64,000 bases of DNA from Pelagibacteraceae bacterium AG-319-F18 (GTDB taxonomy: Bacteria > Pseudomonadota > Alphaproteobacteria > Pelagibacterales > Pelagibacteraceae), in contig QBXA01000001.1 in NCBI GenBank assembly GCA_003283905.1, positions 1 to 64,000 on the forward strand. The letters are read 5' to 3'. Numbering within the stretch: the first letter of the stretch is position 1; each line of letters starts with the position of its first letter. The translations under genes and the position numbers were made by a program. Below are positions 9,050 to 18,694 of this stretch, piece after piece. A model generated the notes under the pieces. That model was not told where the DNA came from, ran no database searches, and worked only from the letters and a program-made list of their open reading frames with translations.

Positions 9050-10276
9050 ATGGATAATTATATTCTACCTAAAAGACAGGCTATTAGTGTTTTTTTTGTT
9101 TTTGCCTTTGGATATTTTTTATCTTGTTTATTAAGAGCTATTACAGCGACTCTTTCTCCAATTTTAACTTCAGAATTTGATTTATTAGCTGCTGATTTAG
9201 GACTTTTAGCTGGTGGCTATTTTTTAGGTTTTGCTTGTATGCAAATTCCTCTTGGATATTTATTAGATAAGTTTGGACCAAAAAAAATTGTCTCGTCATT
9301 TTTATTAATTGCATTGATAGGAACTGCATCATTTGCACTTGCTCAAAGTTTTTCAGGTTTATTAATTTCTAGAATTTTAATTGGAGTTGGAGTTAGTGCT
9401 TGCTTAATGGCACCATTAACTGGTTATAGAATTTGGTTTGCAGAAAACCATCAACAAAGAACTAATTCATGGATGTTAATGATAGCTTCATTAGGATTTT
9501 TGTCTTCAACATTGCCAGTACAACTTCTATTACCTAGCTTTGGATGGAGATGGTTATTTGGTGGAATTGCAATTCTGATATTAATCAGCATTTTTTTAAT
9601 GTTAGCTTTTATTCCTAAATGGGATCATCAAAAAGAAAACGAACTACAAGAAAATTCATCAAAATCTGGTTCTCTAGCTGACGTATGGAAAGATAAATTC
9701 TTTATAAGTGTTATTCCAATGGGCTTATTCAACTATGGAGGATTAATGGCAATCCAGACTCTTTGGGCAGGTCCTTGGATGATAAGAGTTGCTGGCTACA
9801 CTCCTCTTGAAAGTGCTACAGGATTATTTTGGATAAATATTACAATGCTTGTTTCGTTTTTTTTATGGGGTTATTTTTTGCCTAGAATTACTAATCTTGG
9901 TTTTAGTGCATTTAAGATACTTAAACTTGGTTTACCAATCAGCTTTTTTATTATGTTAATCATAATATTTCTTGGCCCAAAAGCAGGAGCATTTTATATT
10001 ACATTATTTATTTTGAGCTCAATTTTTTTATCAGTCACCCAGCCAGCTGTTGGATTATCATTTCCTAGTTATTTAGCTGGTAAAGCTCTTACATCATTTA
10101 ATTTATTGATATTTTTAGGAACTTTTATAATGCAGTGGTTAATGGGTCTTGTGATTGATTTAATTAAAAATTTTGGTTACTCAGAAATATTAGGTTTTAA
10201 GTCAGCATTTTCTGTTTTCTTAATTTTAAGTTTTTTTTCATATATATTTTTTTTAATTATTAATAAAAAAAAGTAA
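9050..10276 (+). CDS. MFS transporter
   Basis: Multi-TM protein with GYLLDKFGPKKIV cytoplasmic-loop motif. Confidence 0.85.
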   Translation: MDNYILPKRQAISVFFVFAFGYFLSCLLRAITATLSPILTSEFDLLAADLGLLAGGYFLGFACMQIPLGYLLDKFGPKKIVSSFLLIALIGTASFALAQSFSGLLISRILIGVGVSACLMAPLTGYRIWFAENHQQRTNSWMLMIASLGFLSSTLPVQLLLPSFGWRWLFGGIAILILISIFLMLAFIPKWDHQKENELQENSSKSGSLADVWKDKFFISVIPMGLFNYGGLMAIQTLWAGPWMIRVAGYTPLESATGLFWINITMLVSFFLWGYFLPRITNLGFSAFKILKLGLPISFFIMLIIIFLGPKAGAFYITLFILSSIFLSVTQPAVGLSFPSYLAGKALTSFNLLIFLGTFIMQWLMGLVIDLIKNFGYSEILGFKSAFSVFLILSFFSYIFFLIINKKK

Positions 10277-10277
10277 A

Positions 10278-11078
10278 ATGAGTTTTTTGAAAATTGCTAT
10301 AGGACTACTAGTTATTTATACTTTTTTTTTAGTATTGATATTTATATTTCAAAGAAACTTAATGTATCATCCAGATGAAAATAATTATTCTGGTGATAAG
10401 CTAGAAGTGGATATCAAAAAAGTTAAAATCAAAACTTATGATGGTATAGATTTATTAGGATGGTTTCATAAAAAAGATCTTAAAAAATATAAAACAATTA
10501 TTTATTTTCATGGAAATGCTGGAAAACTTGAAAATAGAATTCATAAATTAAATCATTTTAAAGACATGGATGTAAATTTTTTAATTATTGCATGGAGAGG
10601 TTTTAGTGGAAATGATGGCAAACCTTCAGAGGAAGGACTCTATATAGATGGAAATAGTGCAATTAAATGGTTAAAGAACTTAGGTTTATTAGAGGAAAAT
10701 ATCATAATTTATGGAGAGTCTCTTGGTACAGGTGTTGCTACAGAAATAGCCCAAAATAATAATTTTGCAGGATTAGTATTAGAGACTCCTTTTACTTCAA
10801 TGACCGAAGCTGCAAAAAATTTTTATCCTTATATTCCTGTTGGAATTTTATTAAAGGACAAATATGAAAATGATAAAAAAATTAATAATATTAATATTCC
10901 AGTTTTAGTGATGCATGGTGAGGTTGATCAGATAGTTCCTTTCTGGATGGGTAAGAAAATTTATGAAATAGCTAATCAACCTAAATATTCATATTTTACA
11001 AAATATGACGATCATATGATGGAATATGATGAAAAGCTTATAGATGAGTTAAAGATATTTGTTAAAAGTTTAAATTAA
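10278..11078 (+). CDS. Alpha/beta hydrolase (BEM46/YfhR-like), membrane anchored
   Basis: N-terminal TM; IIYFHGNAGKLENR, YGESLGTGVA nucleophile elbow, VLVMHGEVDQIVPF, DDHM. Confidence 0.85.
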   Translation: MSFLKIAIGLLVIYTFFLVLIFIFQRNLMYHPDENNYSGDKLEVDIKKVKIKTYDGIDLLGWFHKKDLKKYKTIIYFHGNAGKLENRIHKLNHFKDMDVNFLIIAWRGFSGNDGKPSEEGLYIDGNSAIKWLKNLGLLEENIIIYGESLGTGVATEIAQNNNFAGLVLETPFTSMTEAAKNFYPYIPVGILLKDKYENDKKINNINIPVLVMHGEVDQIVPFWMGKKIYEIANQPKYSYFTKYDDHMMEYDEKLIDELKIFVKSLN

Positions 11079-11127
11079 GCCACATTCTAAACAAATATAG
11101 CACAAGTTTTTTTTTAAACATTAATAT

Positions 11128-11691
11128 ATGAAAAAAAAACTTTTACTAATTATTATTTTATTATCATTTAAAAGCTTTGGATTTGCACAAGATAATAAAT
11201 CTAGCGTAGATAAGTTATTTCATATTGATCAAATGAATTCACATGATGAAAATTTTGCTCTTTATTTTAAAACTAGAGAAAAAGCTATTTTGGCTAGAGG
11301 CGAAACTAGTAATTATATAAATGATTATCCAAAAGATCTTTATATCTATGATTATAAAAAAAAAAATTCATCTCCATTAATATCTTATGAATGGTTTCCA
11401 GCTAGAGCAAAATACTTTCTTGAAGAATATAATTTTCCAGTTTTTCCTGACGATTTTGCATATTATCTTTTAAATGATAATAGAACTTTAGTTATGATCA
11501 GTGCTGTTAAAAGTTTAAATGTTAACTTTAAATTCGATATTAAAGATAAAAAATTAGAACTTTACCCAAAGAATGGAAAATTTGATTTTATTATTTCGTC
11601 AATAGCTAAAAATTGTGGGCATGATAATTTCAAAGAAAATTATAAGTGCAGCTTCTATAAACCTTTAATATCAAGCACTTTAATCAATTAA
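11128..11691 (+). CDS. Hypothetical secreted/periplasmic protein
   Basis: 187-aa ORF with N-terminal signal-like MKKKLLLIIILLSFKSFGFAQ; no family recognised. Confidence 0.6.
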   Translation: MKKKLLLIIILLSFKSFGFAQDNKSSVDKLFHIDQMNSHDENFALYFKTREKAILARGETSNYINDYPKDLYIYDYKKKNSSPLISYEWFPARAKYFLEEYNFPVFPDDFAYYLLNDNRTLVMISAVKSLNVNFKFDIKDKKLELYPKNGKFDFIISSIAKNCGHDNFKENYKCSFYKPLISSTLIN

Positions 11692-12601
11692 TTTGGATAA
11701 AAGCATCAGCAAATTTTTCTGCTTCAAAGATTTGTAGATCATCTTCTTTTTCTCCTAGGCCTAAAGCAATAATTGGAAGCTTATACTTTTTAGCAACAGC
11801 TAAAAGAATTCCCCCTTTAGCAGTACCATCTAATTTTGTCATTATGAGACCAGTGATTGGGATAATTTTATTAAATTCCTCAACTTGATTAATTACATTT
11901 TGTCCCGAAGTAGCATCTAAAACTAAAATTACATCATGTGGCGCCTCAGGGTCTATTTTTTTTGTTACATTTGCAATTTTTTTATACTCCTCCATTAAAT
12001 TTTTTTTATTCTGTAATCTTCCAGCAGTATCAATTAAAACTTGAGTAAAGTTATTTGCAATTGCATCTTCAATAGCTTTATAAGCAACAGAGGCAGGGTC
12101 TGCACCTTGTGAGGATTTAGTTATCTCAACTTCTACTTTGTTTGCCCAATTTTCTAATTGTTCAATAGCTGCAGCTCGAAAAGTATCTGATGCAGCAAGC
12201 ATAACTTTATTTCCATTTGCTTTTAATATTTTACTAATTTTTCCAATAGTTGTTGTTTTTCCAACACCATTAACACCCGAAACTAATGTAGCGTTAATTT
12301 TTTCTTTTTTTTGAAAAAAAGAATTATTTTCAAGAGGTTTCATTAAAGAAATAATATACTCTTTTAAAATTGCACTTATTTCCTCGGCAATATCTTTCTT
12401 TGGATCAATTTTACTATTTGAGATTATTTCTTTAATTTCAGATGCAGCAACAACTCCAACATCAGACTCAATTAAATATTCTTCAATTCTATCTAAAGTT
12501 TTGTCATCTATTTCTTTTTTTACAACTATATCTCTTAAGCCAGATGTAAAAGCAGATGCACTCTTTTTAAAACCAGATTTAAATTTATCAAAAATTCCCA
12601 T
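11684..12601 (-). CDS. ftsY: Signal recognition particle receptor FtsY
   Basis: SGVNGVGKTTTIGKIS P-loop, DTFRAAAIEQL, DTAGRLQNKKNLMEE, TKLDGTAKGG. Confidence 0.95.
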   Translation of the reverse strand: MGIFDKFKSGFKKSASAFTSGLRDIVVKKEIDDKTLDRIEEYLIESDVGVVAASEIKEIISNSKIDPKKDIAEEISAILKEYIISLMKPLENNSFFQKKEKINATLVSGVNGVGKTTTIGKISKILKANGNKVMLAASDTFRAAAIEQLENWANKVEVEITKSSQGADPASVAYKAIEDAIANNFTQVLIDTAGRLQNKKNLMEEYKKIANVTKKIDPEAPHDVILVLDATSGQNVINQVEEFNKIIPITGLIMTKLDGTAKGGILLAVAKKYKLPIIALGLGEKEDDLQIFEAEKFADAFIQIN

Positions 12602-13425
12602 TAAATATTAATCTCAATATTTCTAATATCTGAGACAGGTCCTTTCATGTGAATACTATTGTTTTGATCAATTATTATTGACAGTTTTCCTAATGCAAAT
12701 TCAATATCAGTTTTTTTATCTGTTAGTCCATTAATATTTGCTGCAACAGCAGTAGCACATGCCGCTGTTCCACATGCTTTTGTAAGCCCAGCACCTCTTT
12801 CCCAAACCTTAACTTTAATTAATTTTTTACTAATAACTTTTGCAAGAGTTACATTACATTTCTCTGGAAAATAATTGTGATTTTCTATTTCAGGTCCTAT
12901 CTTTTTTAAATCATAGTCCTCAATATTATCTACAAAAAAAACAACATGAGGATTTCCTACATTTACAGAAGTTCCGCCTATATGCTCAATGTTATTTGTA
13001 TTAACAATTTTGATGTTTAAGTTTTTTGTATCCAAATTTTTGTTTAATGGAATTTCATTCCAATTTGTTTTTGGAATTCCAATTTCAGTTTCTACTAAAT
13101 TGTTGCCTAAAATTTGTGATTTTAATGCACCAGAAGAGGTCCAAAGTATAATTTCTTTATCATTATTTTCTTTTGATAAAAGATCAGCTACACACCTAGT
13201 GCCGTTTCCACATGCACCAGAAATACTTCCATCTGAATTATAGAACTCTAATCCAGCATCTTTATTATCACTTTTTTGGATAAAGATTAGTTGATCACAT
13301 CCAATAAAATTCCGATCACATATTTTAATAATCTGATCTTTGGTTAGATTATAATTTTGACTTCTTTGATCAATAATTACAAAATCATTGCCCAAACCAT
13401 CCATTTTAAAAGCTTTAATATCCAT
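12601..13425 (-). CDS. dapF: Diaminopimelate epimerase
   Basis: MDGLGNDFVIID, NSDGSISGACGNGTRC, VWERGAGLTKACGTAACA. Confidence 0.95.
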   Translation of the reverse strand: MDIKAFKMDGLGNDFVIIDQRSQNYNLTKDQIIKICDRNFIGCDQLIFIQKSDNKDAGLEFYNSDGSISGACGNGTRCVADLLSKENNDKEIILWTSSGALKSQILGNNLVETEIGIPKTNWNEIPLNKNLDTKNLNIKIVNTNNIEHIGGTSVNVGNPHVVFFVDNIEDYDLKKIGPEIENHNYFPEKCNVTLAKVISKKLIKVKVWERGAGLTKACGTAACATAVAANINGLTDKKTDIEFALGKLSIIIDQNNSIHMKGPVSDIRNIEINI

Positions 13426-13481
13426 ATATAGATATTTAACTTATTTATTGACTTTTTGAACCTCTATTATAGGTTGTTCCC

Positions 13482-13582
13482 GTTTCCGCAAAAACATTAA
13501 CTTTGCGGTGTCTTTGGAAACAAAGAGATCGACACTAGTCAGCGAGGCTTCGCCCACTAGTGCGATTACTGCTGTGCGTAAT
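13482..13582 (+). ncRNA. Putative structured 5' leader RNA of ffh
   Basis: GTTT[CCGCAAA-loop-TTTGCGG]..AAAC hairpin; ATCG-A-CACTAGT / ACTAGTG-CGAT stem with inner GCGA/TCGC; overlapping alternative ATTAC/GTAAT hairpin just before the ffh ATG; no protein reading supported. Confidence 0.6.
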
Positions 13583-13586
13583 AAAT

Positions 13587-14945
13587 ATGTTTGAAAATTT
13601 AACAAGTAAATTCGAAGAAATTTTTTCTTCTTTAAAAAAAGCCCCTTCACTTGATGAAGCTCAAGTAGATGAGGGATTAAGAGGTATCAGGCAGGCTCTG
13701 TTAGAAGCCGACGTTACTTTAGAAGTAGCCAAAGAATTTATAGAAAATGTAAAACCAAAAGTTCTGGGCCAAGAAATTATTAGATCAACCTCACCTGGGG
13801 ATATGGTCGTAAAAATTGTTTATGATGAATTAGTTAATCTATTAGGTGGATCAAATAATGAGATAAATCTTAGTGCTGTACCGCCAGTTCCAATGATGCT
13901 TGTTGGGTTACAAGGTTCAGGAAAAACAACAACTACTGCAAAATTAGCTAAATATTTAGAAACCAACAAGAAGAAAAAAGTGATGATGGTTAGCCTTGAT
14001 ATTTATAGACCAGCTGCGCAAGAACAACTTAGATCACTTGGAGCGCAAAATAATATCTTAACTCTGCCTATTATTGAAGGTCAACAACCAACAGATATTT
14101 GTCAAAGGGCTATTAGTGCAGCTAATCTAAATGGTGCTGAGATTATTTTATTTGATACTGCTGGCAGAACCCAAATTGACTTGCAAATGATGAGTGAAGT
14201 TAAGCAGATTGAAAGTGTAATAAATCCTACTGAAACATTTTTAGTTGCAGACTCCTTAACAGGACAAGTCGCAGCATCTGTTGCAAAAGAATTTAAAAAT
14301 ACTGTCAATCTGTCAGGAATAATTTTAACTAGAGCAGATGGAGATGCAAGAGGTGGTGCAGCTGTTAGTATGAAATATGTCTCTGAAGTACCAATTAAAT
14401 TTTTAGGTATTGGTGAAAAAATTGATAATCTTGAAGTATTTCATCCTGATAGAATAGCAAACAGAATTCTTGGAATGGGGGATATTGTATCTCTTGTGGA
14501 AAAAGCTGCACAAGATTTAGGTGAAGAGAATATAAAAAAAGCAGAGGAAAATTTAAAAAAGGGTCAATTTTCTATGCAAGATTATTTAACTCAGTTGAGA
14601 CAAATGAAAAAAATGGGTGGTATTGAAGGAATAATGTCTTTTATGCCAGGAGTTTCAAAAATGAAATCTCAAATGGATTCAGCTGGAATTGATGAGAGCA
14701 TTATTACAAAAAATGAAGCTATCATTTTATCAATGACTAAAAAAGAAAGAGAGAACCCAAAACTTATTGATGGTTCTAGAAAAAAAAGAATTGCTAATGG
14801 CTCTGGCACAGATCCGGCCACTATCAATAAATTGCTTAAGCAATTTAAAATGATGTCTGAAATGATGAAAAAGATGTCAAAAGGAAATCTGAAAGGTATG
14901 TCTGATAAAGGGATACCGCCAGAGCTATTTAATCAATTAAAATAA
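13587..14945 (+). CDS. ffh: Signal recognition particle protein Ffh (start corrected from the 13560 ORF start)
   Basis: MFENLTSKFEEIFSSLKK start; GLQGSGKTTTTAKLAKYL, DTAGRTQID, TRADGDARGGAA, M-domain methionine-rich C-terminus. Confidence 0.95.
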   Translation: MFENLTSKFEEIFSSLKKAPSLDEAQVDEGLRGIRQALLEADVTLEVAKEFIENVKPKVLGQEIIRSTSPGDMVVKIVYDELVNLLGGSNNEINLSAVPPVPMMLVGLQGSGKTTTTAKLAKYLETNKKKKVMMVSLDIYRPAAQEQLRSLGAQNNILTLPIIEGQQPTDICQRAISAANLNGAEIILFDTAGRTQIDLQMMSEVKQIESVINPTETFLVADSLTGQVAASVAKEFKNTVNLSGIILTRADGDARGGAAVSMKYVSEVPIKFLGIGEKIDNLEVFHPDRIANRILGMGDIVSLVEKAAQDLGEENIKKAEENLKKGQFSMQDYLTQLRQMKKMGGIEGIMSFMPGVSKMKSQMDSAGIDESIITKNEAIILSMTKKERENPKLIDGSRKKRIANGSGTDPATINKLLKQFKMMSEMMKKMSKGNLKGMSDKGIPPELFNQLK

Positions 14946-14959
14946 TAAAAGGAGAATAA

Positions 14960-15382
14960 ATGTTAAAATTAAGATTATCAAGAGGTGGTACAAAAAAACG
15001 TCCAGTATACAAAGTTGTTGTTGCAGATAGTCGTTTTGCAAGAGATGGAAGATTTATCGAAAAAGTTGGATTTTTTAATCCACTTTTACCTAAAGATAAA
15101 AAAGAAAGAGTTGGTCTTGAAGCTGAAAGAATTAAATATTGGCTAGGTCAAGGTGCTCAACCAACTACTAGAGTTGCAAGAATTTTGGGTGAAAATGAAT
15201 TAATGGAAATGCCAGTTAATGGAAATAACCCTATAAAAGCAGTCCCAAAAAAAGAAAGAAAAAAAGAAGGTGTAGAAGCTCCTAAAGCAGAGGCAGCACC
15301 AGCAGCAGAAGCTCCTAAAGAGGAAGCTCCTAAAGCAGAGGCAGCACCAGCAGCAGAAGCTCCTAAAGAGGAAAAAAAATAA
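14960..15382 (+). CDS. rpsP: 30S ribosomal protein S16 with repetitive A/P/E/K C-terminal tail
   Basis: [44 protein letters not shown] aggagaataaATG. Confidence 0.95.
   Translation: MLKLRLSRGGTKKRPVYKVVVADSRFARDGRFIEKVGFFNPLLPKDKKERVGLEAERIKYWLGQGAQPTTRVARILGENELMEMPVNGNNPIKAVPKKERKKEGVEAPKAEAAPAAEAPKEEAPKAEAAPAAEAPKEEKK
15275..15370 (+). repeat. Perfect 48-bp tandem duplication inside rpsP 3' end (2 copies)
   Basis: gaagctcctaaagcagaggcagcaccagcagcagaagctcctaaagag at 15275-15322 and again, identical, at 15323-15370. Confidence 0.95.
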
Positions 15383-15400
15383 TTTAAAAGTTATTTATTT

Positions 15401-16087
15401 ATGTGGAAAGCAAAGGTGTTTACACTTTATCCAGAAGTTTTTCCTGGACCTTTATCCAAAGGTTTATATGGGAAAGCTTTATCCAAAGATTTGTGGGATT
15501 TAAAAGTTGTAAACATTCGTGAAGCAGCTGAAGACAAACATAAAACAGTTGATGATACTCCTTATGGTGGTGGTTCTGGTATGCTTTTAAAAGCAGATGT
15601 TTTAGCAAAATCTTTAGATCAAAATAAAAATGAAGGTGAGAGAATTGTTTATTTGTCACCTAAAGGAAAAAAATATGATCAACAATATGCTCAAGAATTA
15701 TCAAATGAAAAATCTGTATCTTTTATTTGTGGACATTTTGAAGGAGTTGACGAAAGAGTGTTGTCTTCAAGAAATATAGAAGAAGTCAGTATTGGAGACT
15801 ACGTTTTATCCGGAGGAGAAACTGCAGCTTTTGTTGTTATTGATAGTATATTGAGACTTTTGCCTGGAGTTTTAGGCAACGAAAATTCTAAAGTTGATGA
15901 GAGCTTTCAAAATGGCTTATTGGAGTATCCTCAATATACAAAACCTCAAATTTGGGAGGAAAAAGCTGTTCCTGACGTCTTATTATCTGGAGATCACAAC
16001 AAAATTAAACACTGGCGTTTATCTCAATCTGAGGCTATAACACGCGACCGAAGACCAGATTTATGGCAAAAATATAAGAAAGATTAA
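15401..16087 (+). CDS. trmD: tRNA (guanine-N1)-methyltransferase
   Basis: [41 protein letters not shown]-like motif. Confidence 0.95.
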   Translation: MWKAKVFTLYPEVFPGPLSKGLYGKALSKDLWDLKVVNIREAAEDKHKTVDDTPYGGGSGMLLKADVLAKSLDQNKNEGERIVYLSPKGKKYDQQYAQELSNEKSVSFICGHFEGVDERVLSSRNIEEVSIGDYVLSGGETAAFVVIDSILRLLPGVLGNENSKVDESFQNGLLEYPQYTKPQIWEEKAVPDVLLSGDHNKIKHWRLSQSEAITRDRRPDLWQKYKKD

Positions 16088-16103
16088 CTTGATAATTACT
16101 AAA

Positions 16104-16673
16104 ATGAAAACAATTGAAGAAATAAACCAACATAACGTAAAAAAAATTCTATCAGAGAAAAAAATTCCAGAATTTTATCCAGGAGATGTGGTTAAAGTTG
16201 GTGTTAGAATTACAGAAGGTAAAAAAGAAAGAATTCAATATTTTGAAGGTGTCTGTATTGCAAAAAAAAGCAGAGATTTAAATTCATCTTTCACTGTAAG
16301 AAAAATTTCATTTGGGGAAGGTGTTGAAAGAACTTTTCCTTTATATGGAACATTAATTGATTCAATTAAAGTAATTAGATCAGGTAAGGTTAGAAGAGCT
16401 AAGTTATATTATTTAAGAGATAGAACTGGAAAATCAGCAAGAATAGCAGAAAAGATAAGAAAGAAAATTGGAATTGATATTGATGTAAAACCAGAAACGG
16501 TTACAGAAGAAAATGTAGTACCAGCAACTGAGACTGCTAAAGAAGAAGTTTCAGTAGCAGAGGCAGCATCAGCAACTGAAGCACCTAAAGAAGAAGCTCC
16601 AGTAACAGAAGTAAAAAAAGATGAAGTTACAGAAAAAAAACAAAAATCAGAAAGCGCTTCAGAAAAAAAATAA
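16104..16673 (+). CDS. rplS: 50S ribosomal protein L19 with A/E/K-rich C-terminal tail (start corrected to ATG 16104)
   Basis: [52 protein letters not shown]. Confidence 0.93.
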   Translation: MKTIEEINQHNVKKILSEKKIPEFYPGDVVKVGVRITEGKKERIQYFEGVCIAKKSRDLNSSFTVRKISFGEGVERTFPLYGTLIDSIKVIRSGKVRRAKLYYLRDRTGKSARIAEKIRKKIGIDIDVKPETVTEENVVPATETAKEEVSVAEAASATEAPKEEAPVTEVKKDEVTEKKQKSESASEKK

Positions 16674-16684
16674 TTTTTTTTTCA

Positions 16685-18088
16685 ATGTCCACTACTCTTT
16701 ACGATAAAATTTGGAATGATCACCTGGTTGATCAACAAGAAGATGGTACAGCATTATTATTTGTTGATAGGCATTTGGTACATGAGGTTACTAGCCCTCA
16801 GGCATTTGAAGGATTGAGAAACTCAAATAGAAAAGTTAGACATCCTAACTTAACTTTAGCGGTGGCTGACCACAATGTTCCAACAACTGATAGAACTAAG
16901 GGGATATCAGATCAAGATTCTAAAATTCAAGTAGATACCTTAGAGGATAACTGTAAAGAATTTGGTGTTCAACTTTTTGGTATGGACGATAAAAGACAAG
17001 GTATAGTCCATATTATCGGACCTGAACAAGGTTTTACTCAACCAGGAACAGTGATCGTATGTGGAGATAGTCACACTGCAACACACGGCGCTTTTGGGTC
17101 TTTAGCGTTTGGTATTGGTACATCAGAAGTAGAGCATGTTTTAGCAACACAAACATTAGTTCAAAAAAAAGCAAAAAATTTTATAATAAATGTTAATGGC
17201 CAACTTCCTTTAGGAGTTACATCTAAAGATGTAATACTTCAAATTATTGGAAAAATCGGAACAGCAGGAGGAACAGGCTCTGTTATAGAATATGCTGGTG
17301 ATTTAATAAGATCTTTAAGTGTTGAGCAAAGAATGACAATTTGCAATATGACAATTGAAGGTGGAGCAAGAGCAGGATTAATTGCACCAGATGAAAAAAT
17401 ATTTAATTATTTAAAAGGAAAACCAATGTCACCAAAAGGAGACAGCTGGGAAAAAGCCTTAAATTATTGGAACAGTCTTAAAACTGATACGGATGCAAGT
17501 TTTGATCAAGAGCTTAATCTGAATGCTGGAGAAATTTTACCGATGATTACTTGGGGAACATCACCACAGGATGTAATCACAATTGATGAAAAAATTCCAA
17601 ATCCCGAAAGTGAAAAGGATGAAGATAAGAAAAATTCAATTGAAAGAGCATTAAAATATATGGGTTTAAAACCTGACATGGCAGCAACCGATATTAAAAT
17701 TGACAAAGTATTCATTGGAAGTTGTACAAATGGAAGAATAGAAGACTTGAGAGAAGCAGCAAAAATTTTAAAAGATAAGAAAATATCTTCAAATGTAAAT
17801 GCAATGGTTGTTCCTGGCTCTGGATTAGTTAAAGAACAAGCAGAGCAAGAAGGACTAGATAAGATATTTTTAAATTCAGGTTTTGAATGGAGAGAACCAG
17901 GATGTTCAATGTGTTTAGCAATGAATGCTGACAAATTAAAACCTGAAGAAAGATGTGCTTCTACTTCAAATAGAAATTTTGAAGGTAGACAAGGGAGAGG
18001 CGGAAGAACTCACTTAGTTAGTCCAGGAATGGCAGCAGCAGCAGCGATATCTGGAAATTTAGATGACGTTAGAAAGTATCAAAACTAA
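16685..18088 (+). CDS. leuC: 3-isopropylmalate dehydratase large subunit
   Basis: [56 protein letters not shown]. Confidence 0.96.
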   Translation: MSTTLYDKIWNDHLVDQQEDGTALLFVDRHLVHEVTSPQAFEGLRNSNRKVRHPNLTLAVADHNVPTTDRTKGISDQDSKIQVDTLEDNCKEFGVQLFGMDDKRQGIVHIIGPEQGFTQPGTVIVCGDSHTATHGAFGSLAFGIGTSEVEHVLATQTLVQKKAKNFIINVNGQLPLGVTSKDVILQIIGKIGTAGGTGSVIEYAGDLIRSLSVEQRMTICNMTIEGGARAGLIAPDEKIFNYLKGKPMSPKGDSWEKALNYWNSLKTDTDASFDQELNLNAGEILPMITWGTSPQDVITIDEKIPNPESEKDEDKKNSIERALKYMGLKPDMAATDIKIDKVFIGSCTNGRIEDLREAAKILKDKKISSNVNAMVVPGSGLVKEQAEQEGLDKIFLNSGFEWREPGCSMCLAMNADKLKPEERCASTSNRNFEGRQGRGGRTHLVSPGMAAAAAISGNLDDVRKYQN

Positions 18089-18694
18089 ATGCAAAAATTT
18101 AACAAATTAAAAAGTATCCCAGCGTATTTACCTATTGTGAATATTGATACGGATATGATTATTCCAAAACAATTTTTAAAAACTATTAAAAGAACCGGTC
18201 TTGGAAAAAATTTATTTTTTGAAATGAGATACGATGATCAAGGAAAGGAAATCAATGATTTTGTTTTAAATCAAAATCCTCATAATGAGTCTAAGATTTT
18301 AATTGCTGGTAAAAATTTTGGATGTGGTTCATCTAGAGAGCATGCGCCTTGGGCATTATTAGATTTTGGAATAACATGTGTAATAAGTTCAAGCTATGCA
18401 GATATTTTTTATAGCAATTGTTTTAAAAATGGAATTTTACCAATAATTCTTGAGGAAGAAATAATTAAAGAATTATCTGAATATGCGAATAGAAAAGAAG
18501 AGATATCTGTTGATTTAAACGAAGAAAAAATTGTTTATGGAAATAATGAAATTAAATTTAAAATAGATACATTTAAGAAAAAATGCTTACTTGAAGGATT
18601 AGATGATATTGCTCTATCATTAAAAAAATCAGAAAAAATTGAAAACTTTGAGAATGATTTAAAAAATACAAAACCATGGATTTTTAATGATTAA
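18089..18694 (+). CDS. leuD: 3-isopropylmalate dehydratase small subunit
   Basis: [39 protein letters not shown]. Confidence 0.96.
   Translation: MQKFNKLKSIPAYLPIVNIDTDMIIPKQFLKTIKRTGLGKNLFFEMRYDDQGKEINDFVLNQNPHNESKILIAGKNFGCGSSREHAPWALLDFGITCVISSSYADIFYSNCFKNGILPIILEEEIIKELSEYANRKEEISVDLNEEKIVYGNNEIKFKIDTFKKKCLLEGLDDIALSLKKSEKIENFENDLKNTKPWIFND

Noticed and set aside
13448-13470. TTGACT ... TATTAT promoter for ffh
   Set aside because: Spacer is only 11 nt, too short for a sigma70 promoter.
13480-13586. 4.5S/SRP RNA gene next to ffh
   Set aside because: No conserved domain-IV sequence (GGAAGGAAGCAGCC-like) on either strand; reported instead as a possible leader RNA.
13441-13650. Minus-strand 69-aa ORF across the dapF-ffh gap
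   Set aside because: Overlaps the structured intergenic element and the ffh start; no protein-like features.
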